The notes under the pieces are model-generated. The model was not told where the DNA came from, made no database searches, and saw only the letters and a list, made by a program, of their open reading frames with translations. Both the position numbers and the translations under genes were made by a program. Of a stretch of DNA of 64,000 nucleotides, positions 1-8,734 are shown in pieces (the first letter of the stretch is position 1; each line of letters opens with the position of its first letter). The DNA is from Actinomycetota bacterium (GTDB lineage Bacteria; Actinomycetota; Thermoleophilia; Solirubrobacterales; Solirubrobacteraceae), in assembly GCA_005888335.1 (NCBI GenBank), contig VAWY01000134.1:1-64000 (forward strand), read 5' to 3'.

Positions 1-463
1 GCTTCACATCCAGGCCCCAGCGGTAGCCGCCCAACGCTCCGCCGGTGCGCACCACGCGATGGCACGGCACGTAGAGCGCCACCGCGTTGCGCCCGCACGC
101 CGCCGCCGCGGCGCGCGCCGCCCCCGGCCGCCCGCAACGCTCGGCGAGGTCGGCGTACGTCACCGGCGCCCCGGGCGCGAGCTCGCGCAGGACGGCCCAA
201 CCGCGCTCCACCAACGGCCCCGACGCCTGGCGCACCGGCACGGCGTCGACGGCGGCCAGGTCGCCGGCGAGGTAGGCCTCCAACGCGCGGCTCGCCGCGC
301 CAACCTCGCGGCGTCCCCGCAGCGCCGCCGGGCGGAGCGGAGCCGCGACCAGCGCGAGCAGAGCCTCCGGGTCGGTCGTCCAGCCGCCGGCGTGGACGAC
401 GCCGTCGCCGTCGGCCAGGACGGTGAACGGGCCCGCCGGGGTGGCGTGGGTCGCGTATTTCAC
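1..463 (-). CDS. ogt: Methylated-DNA-protein cysteine methyltransferase, 3' end cut by the window
   Basis: Repairs O6-alkylguanine by moving the alkyl group to its own cysteine, a suicide reaction. The reverse strand reads the active-site motif PCHRVV followed by GGALGGYRWGL, which is typical of the MGMT/Ogt C-terminal domain. The GTG start at 463 overlaps the TGA of the upstream Ada/AlkA gene (GTGA, 4 nt), so the two repair genes are translationally coupled. The C-terminus lies beyond position 1. Family assignment is secure; the induction by alkylation is inferred from the Ada-type neighbour. Confidence 0.92.
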   Translation of the reverse strand, partial: MKYATHATPAGPFTVLADGDGVVHAGGWTTDPEALLALVAAPLRPAALRGRREVGAASRALEAYLAGDLAAVDAVPVRQASGPLVERGWAVLRELAPGAPVTYADLAERCGRPGAARAAAAACGRNAVALYVPCHRVVRTGGALGGYRWGLDVK

Positions 464-1908
464 GCCGCCAGCGCCCGCACCGGCTCTCGCACCGCCCACA
501 GGTGCTGGACGGCATACGCGCGCCATGGGCGCCAGCGCTCCGCGCGTGCGAGGTCGCCGGCCGCGCCGAGGCGGTCGAGCCCGCGGCGGACCCCGAGGTC
601 GGTGGGCAGGAAGGCGTCGGGGTCGCCGAGCGCGCGCATGGCGACGTACGCCCCCGTCCACGGGCCGATCCCGGGCAGGCGAGCGAGGGCGGCGGTGGTC
701 GCGGCGCGGTCCGCGCCCGGCTCGAGCGCCGGCTCGCCGTCCGCCAGCGCCCGCGCCAGCCCGACGAGCGCGCGTCCTCGCGCGGCGGGCAGGGGCAGCC
801 GCGCGGGCTCGACCGCCGCGAGGGCCGCCGGAGTGGGGAACAGGTGGGTGAGCGTCGCGTCGGGCAGGGCGAGCGGCGTGCCGTGCTCGCGCACCAGCCG
901 TCCAGCCAGCGTGCACGCGCCCACCACCGAGACCTGCTGGCCGAGCACCGCCCGGAAGGCCAGCTCGGCGCCGTCGACCGCGCCCGGCACCCGGCGCCCC
1001 GGGACGGCGGCGACGAGCGGTCGCAGCAGCGGGTCGCGCGCGAGGTGCTCGTCGACTGCCACGGGGTCGGCGTCGAGGTCGAGCAGCGCGCGGCAGCGCC
1101 GGACCGCGCTCGGCACGTCGCGCAGGTCGGCCAGGCGCAGCGAGCACGCCACGTGCCCGCGGCGCGGCCGGAGCTCTGCGATCCCCTCGCCGTGGGGCAG
1201 GCGCAGCGTGCGCCGGTACGCGCCGTCGCGGACCTCCTCGACGCCCGGCACCGCGCGTGCCCCCAGGAAGGCGAGCAGCTCCGCGGCCGCGAAGGGAGCG
1301 CGATAGGCGAGCCGCAGGGCGATCGTCCCCGGCGCGGTCGGCGCCGCGCGCCGCCGCGCGCGCCGCAGGTCGGTCGGCGTGCGGCCGAACACCGCGCGCA
1401 CCGTGTCGTTGAACTGGCGCACGCTGGCGAACCCGGCGGCGAAGGCGACGTCCGTCAGCGGCAGGTCGGTCGTCTCGATCAGCGCCCGCGCCGTCTGCCC
1501 GCGCTGCGCCCGGGCGAGCGCGAGCGGCCCGGCGCCGAGCTCGGCGGTGAGCTGGCGGTGCAGGTGGCGCTCGCTGTAGCCCAGCCGGCGCGCGAGGCCG
1601 GCGACGCCCTCGCGGTCGACGACCCCGTCGGCGATGAGCCGCAGCGCCCGCCCGGAGAGGTCGGCGCGCAGGTCCCACTCGGGCGAGCCGGGCGCAGCGT
1701 CGGGCCGGCAGCGCAGGCAGGCGCGAAAGCCGGCCGCCTGGGCCGCCGCGGCGGTCGCGAAGAACCGCACGTTCTCGCGGCGCGGCGTCCGAGCCGGGCA
1801 GCTGGGCCGGCAGTACACGCCGGTCGTCGTCACCGCGGTGAAGAACCGCCCGTCGAGGCGGGCGTCCCGCGAGCGGATCGCTTCGTAGCAGCGGTCGGGG
1901 TCGAGCAT
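460..1908 (-). CDS. alkA: Ada-type methylphosphotriester transferase / AraC HTH / AlkA glycosylase fusion
   Basis: A three-domain alkylation-response protein of 482 aa. The N-terminal Ada domain has the zinc cysteines C33, C37, C64 and C67, of which the first would accept methyl groups from phosphotriesters. An AraC-type helix-turn-helix follows at about 85-190. The rest is an AlkA 3-methyladenine glycosylase with a helix-hairpin-helix LPGIGPWTGAY and the likely catalytic Asp at about 437 (FLPTD). The ATG at 1908 was chosen because the Ada domain begins right there, although the frame stays open upstream. It likely senses methylation and activates itself and ogt. Similar fusions are known in actinobacteria. 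Confidence 0.92.
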   Translation of the reverse strand: MLDPDRCYEAIRSRDARLDGRFFTAVTTTGVYCRPSCPARTPRRENVRFFATAAAAQAAGFRACLRCRPDAAPGSPEWDLRADLSGRALRLIADGVVDREGVAGLARRLGYSERHLHRQLTAELGAGPLALARAQRGQTARALIETTDLPLTDVAFAAGFASVRQFNDTVRAVFGRTPTDLRRARRRAAPTAPGTIALRLAYRAPFAAAELLAFLGARAVPGVEEVRDGAYRRTLRLPHGEGIAELRPRRGHVACSLRLADLRDVPSAVRRCRALLDLDADPVAVDEHLARDPLLRPLVAAVPGRRVPGAVDGAELAFRAVLGQQVSVVGACTLAGRLVREHGTPLALPDATLTHLFPTPAALAAVEPARLPLPAARGRALVGLARALADGEPALEPGADRAATTAALARLPGIGPWTGAYVAMRALGDPDAFLPTDLGVRRGLDRLGAAGDLARAERWRPWRAYAVQHLWAVREPVRALAA

Positions 1909-1952
1909 CACCCGGCACGTTGCCAGCCGCAGCGGCCGAGGGCTAGCGGTTT

Positions 1953-3287
1953 TCAGACGAGCTTGGGCACCGCCTGCACGGTCAGCGCACAGCCGAGCGC
2001 GACGATCACCGCCGCCGAGGCGACCGGAAGCAGCCGTGCGGCGGCCGGCACGCGCAGGCGCTCGACGCGACCGGTCGTCCACACGGCGGCCAGACCGAGC
2101 ACCGTCAGCGTCGCGGCCAGGCCGAGGCTGAAGGCGACGATCAGGACCATGCCGAGGAGGATCTGCGCCTGCGCGATCGCCCCCAGCAGGACGACGAGCG
2201 CCGACGGGCACGGGATCAACCCGGCCGAGGCGCCGAGGGCGAGCAGGCCGCGCGGCGTCAGCGAGGCGTGGTGGTGGTGATGATGATGGTCGTGCGCGTG
2301 GACCGCGCGGCGCAGGCGCCCGCGCAGGACCGCGATACCGACACCGACGACCATCGCCCCGGCCACGAGGTTCAACCAGGGGTAGAGGTCCTCGGGCAGG
2401 ATGAAGTCGGACAGCGCGAGCGTCACGAGGCCCAGGGCGAAGACGCCGATCGTGTGCGTCACCGTGACCGTCGCGCCGAGCAGCACGGCCTGGCGTGCGG
2501 TCCCGCGCGTGCCGACCAGATAGGCCGCGACCATCGCCTTGCCGTGACCCGGTGACAGCGCGTGCAGCGCGCCCCAGCCGAAGGCGGCCAGCAGGAAGGC
2601 GAGCAGCACGCCGCGTCCGGCGGCGGCGTCGTCGAAGAGCCGGGCGAAGCCGCCGCCGCCGCGGTCCGTGGTGACCGGACCCTCGGCGCGGCTCCCGGGG
2701 GCGGCGACCGTCGCGTGCCCCGCGCGCACCGTGAAGCGCGCGACACGGCGGTTGGCCGGCGAGCTGATGAGGTCGCGCGGGTAGCGGCGCAGCCCGCCGG
2801 TGGGCTCGCGCGCCGGAACGCTCGAGCGCACCGCGGTGCCGGCTCCCGGCCGCACGATGATGTCGCGCCAGCCGATGCGGTCGCGGAACGTCGAGTCGCG
2901 CAGCTCGACGCGCCGCGCGCCGACCGCGCTCGCCCGGAACCGCAGCTCGACCCGCGTCAGGCGCAGGCCGCCCTGCCCGGGCGGGAAGGCGATCCGCCCC
3001 GCGCCGACCGGCCGCAGAGCGACCGCCCGCCCGTCGACCCGCAGCGCCAGCCCGGCCTCGGCGGCGGCTCGCTTGCGGGCGAGGACCTCGCGCGGCGCCA
3101 GGCCGCGCTCCTGGAAGGTGGGCACCTCGGCCTGGTCGAGGATCCAGCGCACGTCGACCGCGTCGCGTGCGATCGAGACGACCGCCAGGTGGTTGACCGA
3201 GAAGTTGCCGAGCGGGTGCGCGTCGGCGCGGCCCGTGGCGCCGAGCAGCGCCACGATCACGCCGAGCGCGAGGCCGAGCCGCCTCAT
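1953..3287 (-). CDS. NicO/RcnA-like nickel/cobalt exporter with secreted N-terminal domain
   Basis: 444 aa. A signal peptide is followed by a mature start HPLGNFSVN and an extracytoplasmic domain to about residue 200. A multi-helix membrane region then carries HALSPGHGKAMVAAY, the typical NicO/HupE metal-binding helix. A cytoplasmic loop holds a run of consecutive histidines (around position 2270-2290), as expected for Ni/Co handling. The ATG at 3287 overlaps the stop of the TPR gene (ATGA). Export of Ni2+ or Co2+ is the family function; the metal here is inferred. The longer upstream reading frame is only a shadow of the TPR gene. Confidence 0.82.
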   Translation of the reverse strand: MRRLGLALGVIVALLGATGRADAHPLGNFSVNHLAVVSIARDAVDVRWILDQAEVPTFQERGLAPREVLARKRAAAEAGLALRVDGRAVALRPVGAGRIAFPPGQGGLRLTRVELRFRASAVGARRVELRDSTFRDRIGWRDIIVRPGAGTAVRSSVPAREPTGGLRRYPRDLISSPANRRVARFTVRAGHATVAAPGSRAEGPVTTDRGGGGFARLFDDAAAGRGVLLAFLLAAFGWGALHALSPGHGKAMVAAYLVGTRGTARQAVLLGATVTVTHTIGVFALGLVTLALSDFILPEDLYPWLNLVAGAMVVGVGIAVLRGRLRRAVHAHDHHHHHHHASLTPRGLLALGASAGLIPCPSALVVLLGAIAQAQILLGMVLIVAFSLGLAATLTVLGLAAVWTTGRVERLRVPAAARLLPVASAAVIVALGCALTVQAVPKLV

Positions 3288-4621
3288 CGCAGGCCCTCGA
3301 GCAGCCGCGCGGCGCGCGGCCCGTACAGCGGCGAGAAGCGCGGCGCCTGACGCCGCAGGCGCCCGAGCCACACGCGCGCCGCGGAGCGCTCGCCCGCCGC
3401 GGCCGCGGCGGCGCCCGCGTGGTACAGGAACGACGGGTCGCGTGAGCCGAGCCGCAGCGCGCGGCGCAGCCAGCTCAGGCCCTCGCGCGGGCGCCCGGCG
3501 CGCGCGAGGGACCAGCCGAGCGCGTCGGCTGAGCGCACGCTCGGCGCCTGGGCGAGCGCGCGGCGCGCGAGCACGATGCCGCGCCGCGGGCTGCCGTGGT
3601 CGGCCTCGTAGAGCGCGAGCTCGACGTCGGTGTTGACGCCCGCGGCGCGCAGCAGACGAATCTCCGCGCCGACGAGCGCGAGGTCGCGCCGCGCCGCGGC
3701 CGGCCGCCGGGCCGCCAGCTCCGCCTCGCCGAGCGCGACGACGTAGGCGGGCAGCGGGAGCCGCGCCACGAGCGCGCGCAGGCGGCGAGTGGCGCGTCCC
3801 ACCCGCCCGGCGGCGGCGTCGGCGCGCGCCAGGCCGAAGACGGCCGGGGCGTAGTGCGGCAGGTCGGCGAGCGCCGCGCGGTAGTCGTGCGCCGCGCGCG
3901 CGGGGCGCCCGCGCACGAGCTCGAGGTCGCCCGACAGCGCCTGCACGTACGCGGCGTTCTCGGGGACGTCGCCGCCGGCGGCCACGGCGAGGCGCAGCGC
4001 CGAAGCCGCGCCGGGCAGGTCGCCGTGCAGCTCGCGGAAGTAGGACACGCGCGCGTAGGCGTCGAGGTTGGGCTTGAGGTCGACCATCGCCTGCAGCGCG
4101 CGGCCCGCGGCGCCGTAGCGGCCGAGCTCGACGAGCGCGTCGACGAGCACGCCGAACGGCTTGTTGACCTCGGGGGCCAGCGCGCGGACGCGCTGCGCGT
4201 CGGCGAGCGCGGCGCGGAAGTGGTGGCGCGACAGCTCGAGCGCGCCGCGCTCGGTGAGCGCGCCCGCGTCGGCCGGTCGCAGGGCGAGCGCGCGGCGCAG
4301 GGCGGTGCCGGCGCGGTCGTAGTAGGCGGGGTCGGCGGTCTCGCGGACCTTCTGCAGGTAGGCGCCGGCGAGCGTGGAGAGCGCGTCGACCTCGCGCGGC
4401 TCCACGCGCAGGAGCGCCTGCAGCCGGGCGATCCGCGCGTCGGTGCTCCCGCCCGGCGCGGAGACCGAGAACGTCACGGCGCCGAGCGGGCGCGGACGCG
4501 CCGCGCCGCCCGAGCCGCCAAGCACAGCGAACAGGCCGAGCGCGACGCCGAACGTCGCGGCGGCCGCCGCCAGGAGCCGGAGAGGGGCCGCGTGGCGCGG
4601 CCCCTCCGTCAGCGTGCTCAC
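3284..4621 (-). CDS. TPR-repeat membrane-anchored protein
   Basis: 445 aa. One hydrophobic segment lies near the N-terminus (about 14-35), then helical repeats rich in Ala, Arg and Leu fit tetratricopeptide repeats across about 70-430. No catalytic motif is visible. The GTG start overlaps the stop of the DUF4331 second half (GTGA), and its stop overlaps the NicO start, so it is the middle cistron of the metal cluster. A scaffold or assembly role at the membrane is a guess from the fold and context. Confidence 0.75.
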   Translation of the reverse strand: MSTLTEGPRHAAPLRLLAAAAATFGVALGLFAVLGGSGGAARPRPLGAVTFSVSAPGGSTDARIARLQALLRVEPREVDALSTLAGAYLQKVRETADPAYYDRAGTALRRALALRPADAGALTERGALELSRHHFRAALADAQRVRALAPEVNKPFGVLVDALVELGRYGAAGRALQAMVDLKPNLDAYARVSYFRELHGDLPGAASALRLAVAAGGDVPENAAYVQALSGDLELVRGRPARAAHDYRAALADLPHYAPAVFGLARADAAAGRVGRATRRLRALVARLPLPAYVVALGEAELAARRPAAARRDLALVGAEIRLLRAAGVNTDVELALYEADHGSPRRGIVLARRALAQAPSVRSADALGWSLARAGRPREGLSWLRRALRLGSRDPSFLYHAGAAAAAAGERSAARVWLGRLRRQAPRFSPLYGPRAARLLEGLR

Positions 4622-5235
4622 GCGGGGTTCTCCGCGCCGGTCGGGTCGTGCTTCGGCTCGTCGCGCTTGATGCTCGAGTCGAAGCCCGACTTCAGCGGGG
4701 CGACGTACGGGAACGACGACAGGAAGTCGACGTCGTTCTTGTCGACGCCGTCGCCGAGCGGCAGCTTCTTGCCGATCAGGTAGCCGCCGACGACTCGCAG
4801 CTCGATGTCGACCACGTCGTCACCCAGCCGGCGCCCGTTCGGGAAGCCCGCGTTGTCGCCCCCGATGACGCCGAACCGGTTCTCCTTGTCCGCCGGCGGC
4901 ACGCCCAGGTTGATCTTCAGCGTGTCGGCGGGGACCGGGTTCTTGGCGGTCGGGTCGATCTGCGTGACCTTCGGGATGCCGGTCAGCAGGGCCTGGACGA
5001 TGTCCGTGCGGCCGGTCTCCTTGATGCCCAGGTTGAACAGCTGGTTGAGCACCGCGGCGAGGTGGAGGTTGACCACGTACTTGCCGTAGTTCTTGGCGTC
5101 GTCCTGGGGCTGCGTGCGGTTGAACTTGTCCTTGTCCTTGAGCGGGATGACGACCTCGTTGACCAGCGGGTTGCCCAGGCGCGAGACCTGGACCCAGTCG
5201 GTGGCGCGCTTCGCCGCGGAGGCGCTGGCGGTCAC
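4618..5235 (-). CDS. DUF4331 protein, C-terminal half (second frame)
   Basis: 205 aa matching the C-terminal half of DUF4331 proteins, with WVQVSRLGNPLVNEVVIPL and a terminal FPYVAP segment. In related proteins this is continuous with the half encoded upstream. Here the frame changes at 5232-5235, where the first half stops at TGA and a GTG (GTGA) could restart translation. Reading back past the GTG gives LQVTASAS, so a single-base frameshift would join the two. It may be a coupled two-protein gene, a programmed frameshift, a mutation or a sequence error. The function of DUF4331 is unknown. Confidence 0.7.
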   Translation of the reverse strand: MTASASAAKRATDWVQVSRLGNPLVNEVVIPLKDKDKFNRTQPQDDAKNYGKYVVNLHLAAVLNQLFNLGIKETGRTDIVQALLTGIPKVTQIDPTAKNPVPADTLKINLGVPPADKENRFGVIGGDNAGFPNGRRLGDDVVDIELRVVGGYLIGKKLPLGDGVDKNDVDFLSSFPYVAPLKSGFDSSIKRDEPKHDPTGAENPA

Positions 5236-6002
5236 CTGCAGCCGCCGGCGACCGGCTTGCCGTCACGGGTGACGGCGGCCTCGGGGACCTGCAGGACGAT
5301 CGAGTGCACGCCGTAGCCGGCGAGGTCGTCCTTGCCGCCGCCCGCGTTGCCGGTCGCGTTGCGCAGGTTGATGCCGTCGAACGTCGCGCCGAGGTCGACG
5401 AAGAACGGATCTTCGCGCTGGCCGGCGAACACCTTGCCGCCGCCGCTCAGCGACTTGATCGCCTCGTTGGCGACCTTGTCGTAGTCGGGGATCGTCTTCG
5501 GACCGACGTTGTTGGGCGCCACGGGCAGGTTGCGCCCGACGATCTTCGCGGAGACCACGCGCCCCTTGCGGTAGCGCAGCCGGGTGACGTCGTAGAACTG
5601 CTTGACGTTCAGCTTCGGGTCACTGATCGACTGCACGCCGGGCAGCGCGTAGAGGAACGTCGACTTGTTGCCGATCTTCGTGTGGAACGTGAACAGGTAG
5701 CGGACGTCCCACGCGCCGTCGCCGGTGTTGTCGACGTTGATGTAGTAGTGCGCGCGGTCGTCGAACCGGTAGAAGTTCGGGCCGCCCGCGGGATCCTCGA
5801 ACGGGATCCAGTTGGCGACCACGGTCAGCGCGCCCGGTGCGTCCTTCGCGGTGAACGCGTAGACGTCGGTGTCGTCGCCGGTGGGGTCGAGCGAGGTCAG
5901 CGGCGCCTCGCGGTGACTGGAGCCGACGCCGACGGCGACGGCGATGGCGCCGGCGGCCAGGGCGACGACGAGGGCGCCGACCAGTCCGTGGACTCTGCGC
6001 AT
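5232..6002 (-). CDS. DUF4331 protein, N-terminal half
   Basis: 256 aa with an N-terminal signal/anchor segment, then SSHREAPL and TDVYAFT, the opening motifs of DUF4331 proteins. The ATG at 6002 has a good AAAGGAG Shine-Dalgarno. It ends at TGA (5232) just after KPVAGG, about where the family normally continues into the other half found in the next frame. With 4618-5235 the joined length of about 460 aa is normal for the family. The cluster with two Ni/Co transporters suggests a role in metal handling at the cell surface (inference). Confidence 0.75.
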   Translation of the reverse strand: MRRVHGLVGALVVALAAGAIAVAVGVGSSHREAPLTSLDPTGDDTDVYAFTAKDAPGALTVVANWIPFEDPAGGPNFYRFDDRAHYYINVDNTGDGAWDVRYLFTFHTKIGNKSTFLYALPGVQSISDPKLNVKQFYDVTRLRYRKGRVVSAKIVGRNLPVAPNNVGPKTIPDYDKVANEAIKSLSGGGKVFAGQREDPFFVDLGATFDGINLRNATGNAGGGKDDLAGYGVHSIVLQVPEAAVTRDGKPVAGGCR

Positions 6003-6037
6003 GGTGCTCCTTTCGGGAGTCGGGGTGGGGGTGGGGC

Positions 6038-6985
6038 TCATGAGGCCGAGGCGGTCCGCGCGCCGAGGCGCTCCTCGAGGCGGCCGAGCCGCCAGACGGC
6101 GAGCGCGACGAGCCAGGTGAGGGCGAAGAGCGCGACGACGGCGAAGCCGATCGCGTTGAGATCGAGGCCGGCGGCGCCGTGCCACACCAGCCCCGCCAGC
6201 TCGACGCCGCCGACCAGCAGCGCGACGCCGGCCGACAGGGCGGTGAGGACGAGGTTGTAGTAGAGGCGGCGCGCGGGCCGGGCGAGCGCCCAGCCGTAGG
6301 CGCGGCTCATGAACACTCCGTCGAGGGTGTCGAAGAGCGTCATGCCGGCGGCGAAGAGGACGGGCAGCGCGAGCACGCCCCAGACCGGCAGCCCGCTCGA
6401 GACGGCGCCGGCCGCGAGGATCAGCAGGGCGACCTCGGTGGCCGTGTCGAAGCCCAGCCCGAAGAGCACGCCGAGCGGGTACATCTGCCACGGCCGGCGC
6501 ACCGCGCGGGTGGCCCGGCCGTAGAGCCGGACGAGCAGGCCGCGCGGCGGGCCCGCCTCGCCGCCGGCGCGCATCGCGCGCACGCTCTCGGCGAGCAGTC
6601 CGGCGTTGAGCGCGGCGATGACGAGCAGGAACGTCCCGGAGACGCCGGGGCCCACGATGCCGGCGACGGCGTGCAGCGCGTTCGCGTCGTCCGCGACGGC
6701 GCCGACGCCGAGCGCGACCAGCCCCGCCACCGCGAGGACCACCGTCGAGTGGCCGAGCGCGAAGAAGAAGCCGACGCCCACCGGGCGCCCGCCGTCGGCC
6801 ATCAGCTTGCGGGTCGTGCCGTCGATCGCCGCGATGTGGTCGGCGTCGAACGCGTGGCGCAGCCCGAGCACGTACGCCGTCAGCCCGAGGCCGGCGCCCA
6901 CGGCGCCGGCGCCCAGCGCGCCGAAGCCGATCACGTGTAGTGCGACGATCACCGCCGCCAGCCCGGCGACCCTGACCCGTTGCAT
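6038..6985 (-). CDS. NiCoT-family nickel/cobalt permease (HoxN/NixA type)
   Basis: 315 aa, about eight transmembrane segments. It carries the family signature HAFDADHIAAIDGTTRKL in helix II and the further motifs LGFDTATEVALL and GMTLFDTLDG. NiCoT proteins import Ni2+ or Co2+ with high affinity. It is the first gene of a minus-strand cluster running through DUF4331 and TPR to a NicO exporter, so import and efflux of the same metals appear together. No urease or hydrogenase gene is in the window to show the metal's use. Confidence 0.92.
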   Translation of the reverse strand: MQRVRVAGLAAVIVALHVIGFGALGAGAVGAGLGLTAYVLGLRHAFDADHIAAIDGTTRKLMADGGRPVGVGFFFALGHSTVVLAVAGLVALGVGAVADDANALHAVAGIVGPGVSGTFLLVIAALNAGLLAESVRAMRAGGEAGPPRGLLVRLYGRATRAVRRPWQMYPLGVLFGLGFDTATEVALLILAAGAVSSGLPVWGVLALPVLFAAGMTLFDTLDGVFMSRAYGWALARPARRLYYNLVLTALSAGVALLVGGVELAGLVWHGAAGLDLNAIGFAVVALFALTWLVALAVWRLGRLEERLGARTASAS

Positions 6986-7023
6986 TCGCCAACTCCCTCA
7001 GTCGTGGTGCGGTCGCGGGCCTA

Positions 7024-7043
7024 TTGCGAGCGCTCCGCCGCAA
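7024..7043. promoter_or_regulatory. Inverted repeat upstream of the nickel/cobalt cluster
   Basis: TTGCG-N10-CGCAA lies 39-58 bp upstream of the NiCoT start, in the only non-coding gap before the cluster. It resembles a dimeric repressor site and could place this operon under metal control. No regulator gene is adjacent, so this is only a candidate. Confidence 0.3.
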
Positions 7044-7106
7044 CGGATCAGTTCTGGTGAGGAAGTTCCCCGACCGGGCCGGGGCCGCGTCAGCGCGGCG
7101 CCGTGC

Positions 7107-7496
7107 TCAGTCGGTCGCCGGCGGCCACGACGCGTCGCCGGTGATGGCGCCGCGCAGGACCTTGAGGTTGAGCAGCGCGCACTTGCGGCGCGTGGCCGAG
7201 ATGGGGATGCCGAGCAGGTCGATGAGCCATTCGCCGTCGAGGTCGGCGACCTCCCCGAGCGGCATCCCGATGTACTCCTCGGAGGCGATCGACGCCGATG
7301 CCTGAGAGATCGCGCAGCCCTGCCCGTGGAAGCGCAGGTCGGTGATCTTTCCGTCCTCGACGCGGACGTGAACGCCCATCTCGTCGCCGCACAGCGGGTT
7401 GTGGTCGTGGGCCTCGAGGTCGTGCGGTTCGAGCTCGCCGAAGTTCCGCGGCCGCTTGTAGTGCTCGAGGATGTAGTCGCGGTACAGGTCGTCCAT
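7107..7496 (-). CDS. sufU: SufU-type Fe-S/sulfur-transfer protein
   Basis: 129 aa, IscU-like fold. It has C36 with D38 (CGD), C61 (GQGCAISQAS) and C106 (RRKCALLN), the zinc/sulfur ligands of SufU. In Gram-positive systems SufU takes sulfur from the SufS active-site cysteine and passes it to the SufBCD scaffold. The ATG at 7496 shares one base with the sufS stop (TGATG). It is the last gene of the operon. Confidence 0.95.
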   Translation of the reverse strand: MDDLYRDYILEHYKRPRNFGELEPHDLEAHDHNPLCGDEMGVHVRVEDGKITDLRFHGQGCAISQASASIASEEYIGMPLGEVADLDGEWLIDLLGIPISATRRKCALLNLKVLRGAITGDASWPPATD

Positions 7497-8734
7497 CAGA
7501 CCCTGAAGACCTCGCGGGCGCGCGCGACGGAGTCCAGCAGCGCGTCGACGTCCTCGGCGACGTTGTACGGGCCGAACGACGCCCGCGCCGTCGCGGCGAC
7601 GCCGAGCTTGCGCATGAGCACCTGCGCGCAGTGGTGCCCCGCACGCACGCACACGTTGTCGCGGTTGAGCAGGTCGGCGACGTCGTGGGGGTGCATGCCG
7701 TCGATGGCGAACGAGATGACGCCGCCGCGGTCCTCGACGCCGGGCGGGCCCACGACGGTCACGCCGTCGATCGCCCGCAGCCCGTCGAGCGCCCGCGCGG
7801 TCAGCTCGCGCTCGTGCGCGCGCAGCCGCTCCATCCGGAGCGCGTCCAGATAGTCGACGGCGGCGCCCAGCCCGATCGCCTCGGCGATGACGTCCGTGCC
7901 GGCCTCGAACTTCCACGGCAGCTCGGTCCACTCCGAGCTGTCACGGTCGACGCGCGAGATCATGTGCCCGCCGCCCAGCCAGGGGCCCATCTCGGTGAGG
8001 ATCTCGGCGCGCCCGTGCAGGACGCCGACGCCTGTCGGGCCGAGCGCCTTGTGGCCGGTCCACGCGTAGAAGTCGGCGCCGAGCAGCGGGATGTCGACAG
8101 GGAGCTGCGGCACGCCCTGGCAGCCGTCGACGACGCTCAGCGCGCCCGCCGCCCGCGCGCGGGCGGCGATCTCGGCGACCGGGTTGATCGTGCCCAGCAC
8201 GTTGCTGACGTGGACGAAGGCGACGACCTTGACGTCGCCGCGCGCGAGCTCGTCGTCGAGCTGGTCGAGCGAGATCCGTCCGTCGTCGTCGACCTCCAGG
8301 TAGCGCAGCTGGGCGCCGACGTCGTGGCAGAGCATCTGCCAGGGCACGAGGTTGGAGTGGTGCTCCATCTCGGTGACGAGCACCGCGTCGCCGCGCCCGA
8401 CGTTGTCCTTGCCCCACGCGCGCGCGACGAGGTTGAGCGCCTCGGTCCCGTTGCGGGTGAAGATCGTCGTCTGCGCCTCGCCGCCGACGAACGCCGCGAT
8501 GCGCGCGCGGGCGCCCTCGAAGAGCTCGGTCGCCTCCTGGGCCAGCGTGTAGACGCCGCGATGCACGTTGGAATAGCTCGTCCGGTAGAAGCGGTCCATC
8601 GCGTCGAGCACGGCCTCGGGCTTCTGCGCGCTCGCCGCCGAGTCGAGATAGACGATGCGCTTGCCGTCGATCTCCCGCGAGAGGATCGGGAAGTCGGCGC
8701 GCACGTCGAGGACCGGTGACGCCTGCGTGGCCAT
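7496..8734 (-). CDS. sufS: Cysteine desulfurase SufS
   Basis: 412 aa class-V aminotransferase-fold PLP enzyme that releases sulfur from cysteine as an enzyme persulfide. The PLP lysine is in WTGHKALGPTG and the catalytic cysteine in VRAGHHCAQ near the C-terminus. A conserved EMEHHSN also fits the SufS/CsdA group. The ATG at 8734 overlaps the sufD TGA by one base. SufU is the expected sulfur acceptor. Confidence 0.96.
   Translation of the reverse strand: MATQASPVLDVRADFPILSREIDGKRIVYLDSAASAQKPEAVLDAMDRFYRTSYSNVHRGVYTLAQEATELFEGARARIAAFVGGEAQTTIFTRNGTEALNLVARAWGKDNVGRGDAVLVTEMEHHSNLVPWQMLCHDVGAQLRYLEVDDDGRISLDQLDDELARGDVKVVAFVHVSNVLGTINPVAEIAARARAAGALSVVDGCQGVPQLPVDIPLLGADFYAWTGHKALGPTGVGVLHGRAEILTEMGPWLGGGHMISRVDRDSSEWTELPWKFEAGTDVIAEAIGLGAAVDYLDALRMERLRAHERELTARALDGLRAIDGVTVVGPPGVEDRGGVISFAIDGMHPHDVADLLNRDNVCVRAGHHCAQVLMRKLGVAATARASFGPYNVAEDVDALLDSVARAREVFRV

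Noticed and set aside
59..2280. Long plus-strand frames opposite the ogt and AlkA genes
   Set aside because: Arg/Ala-rich shadow translations typical of the reverse strand of GC-rich genes, with no recognised motif.
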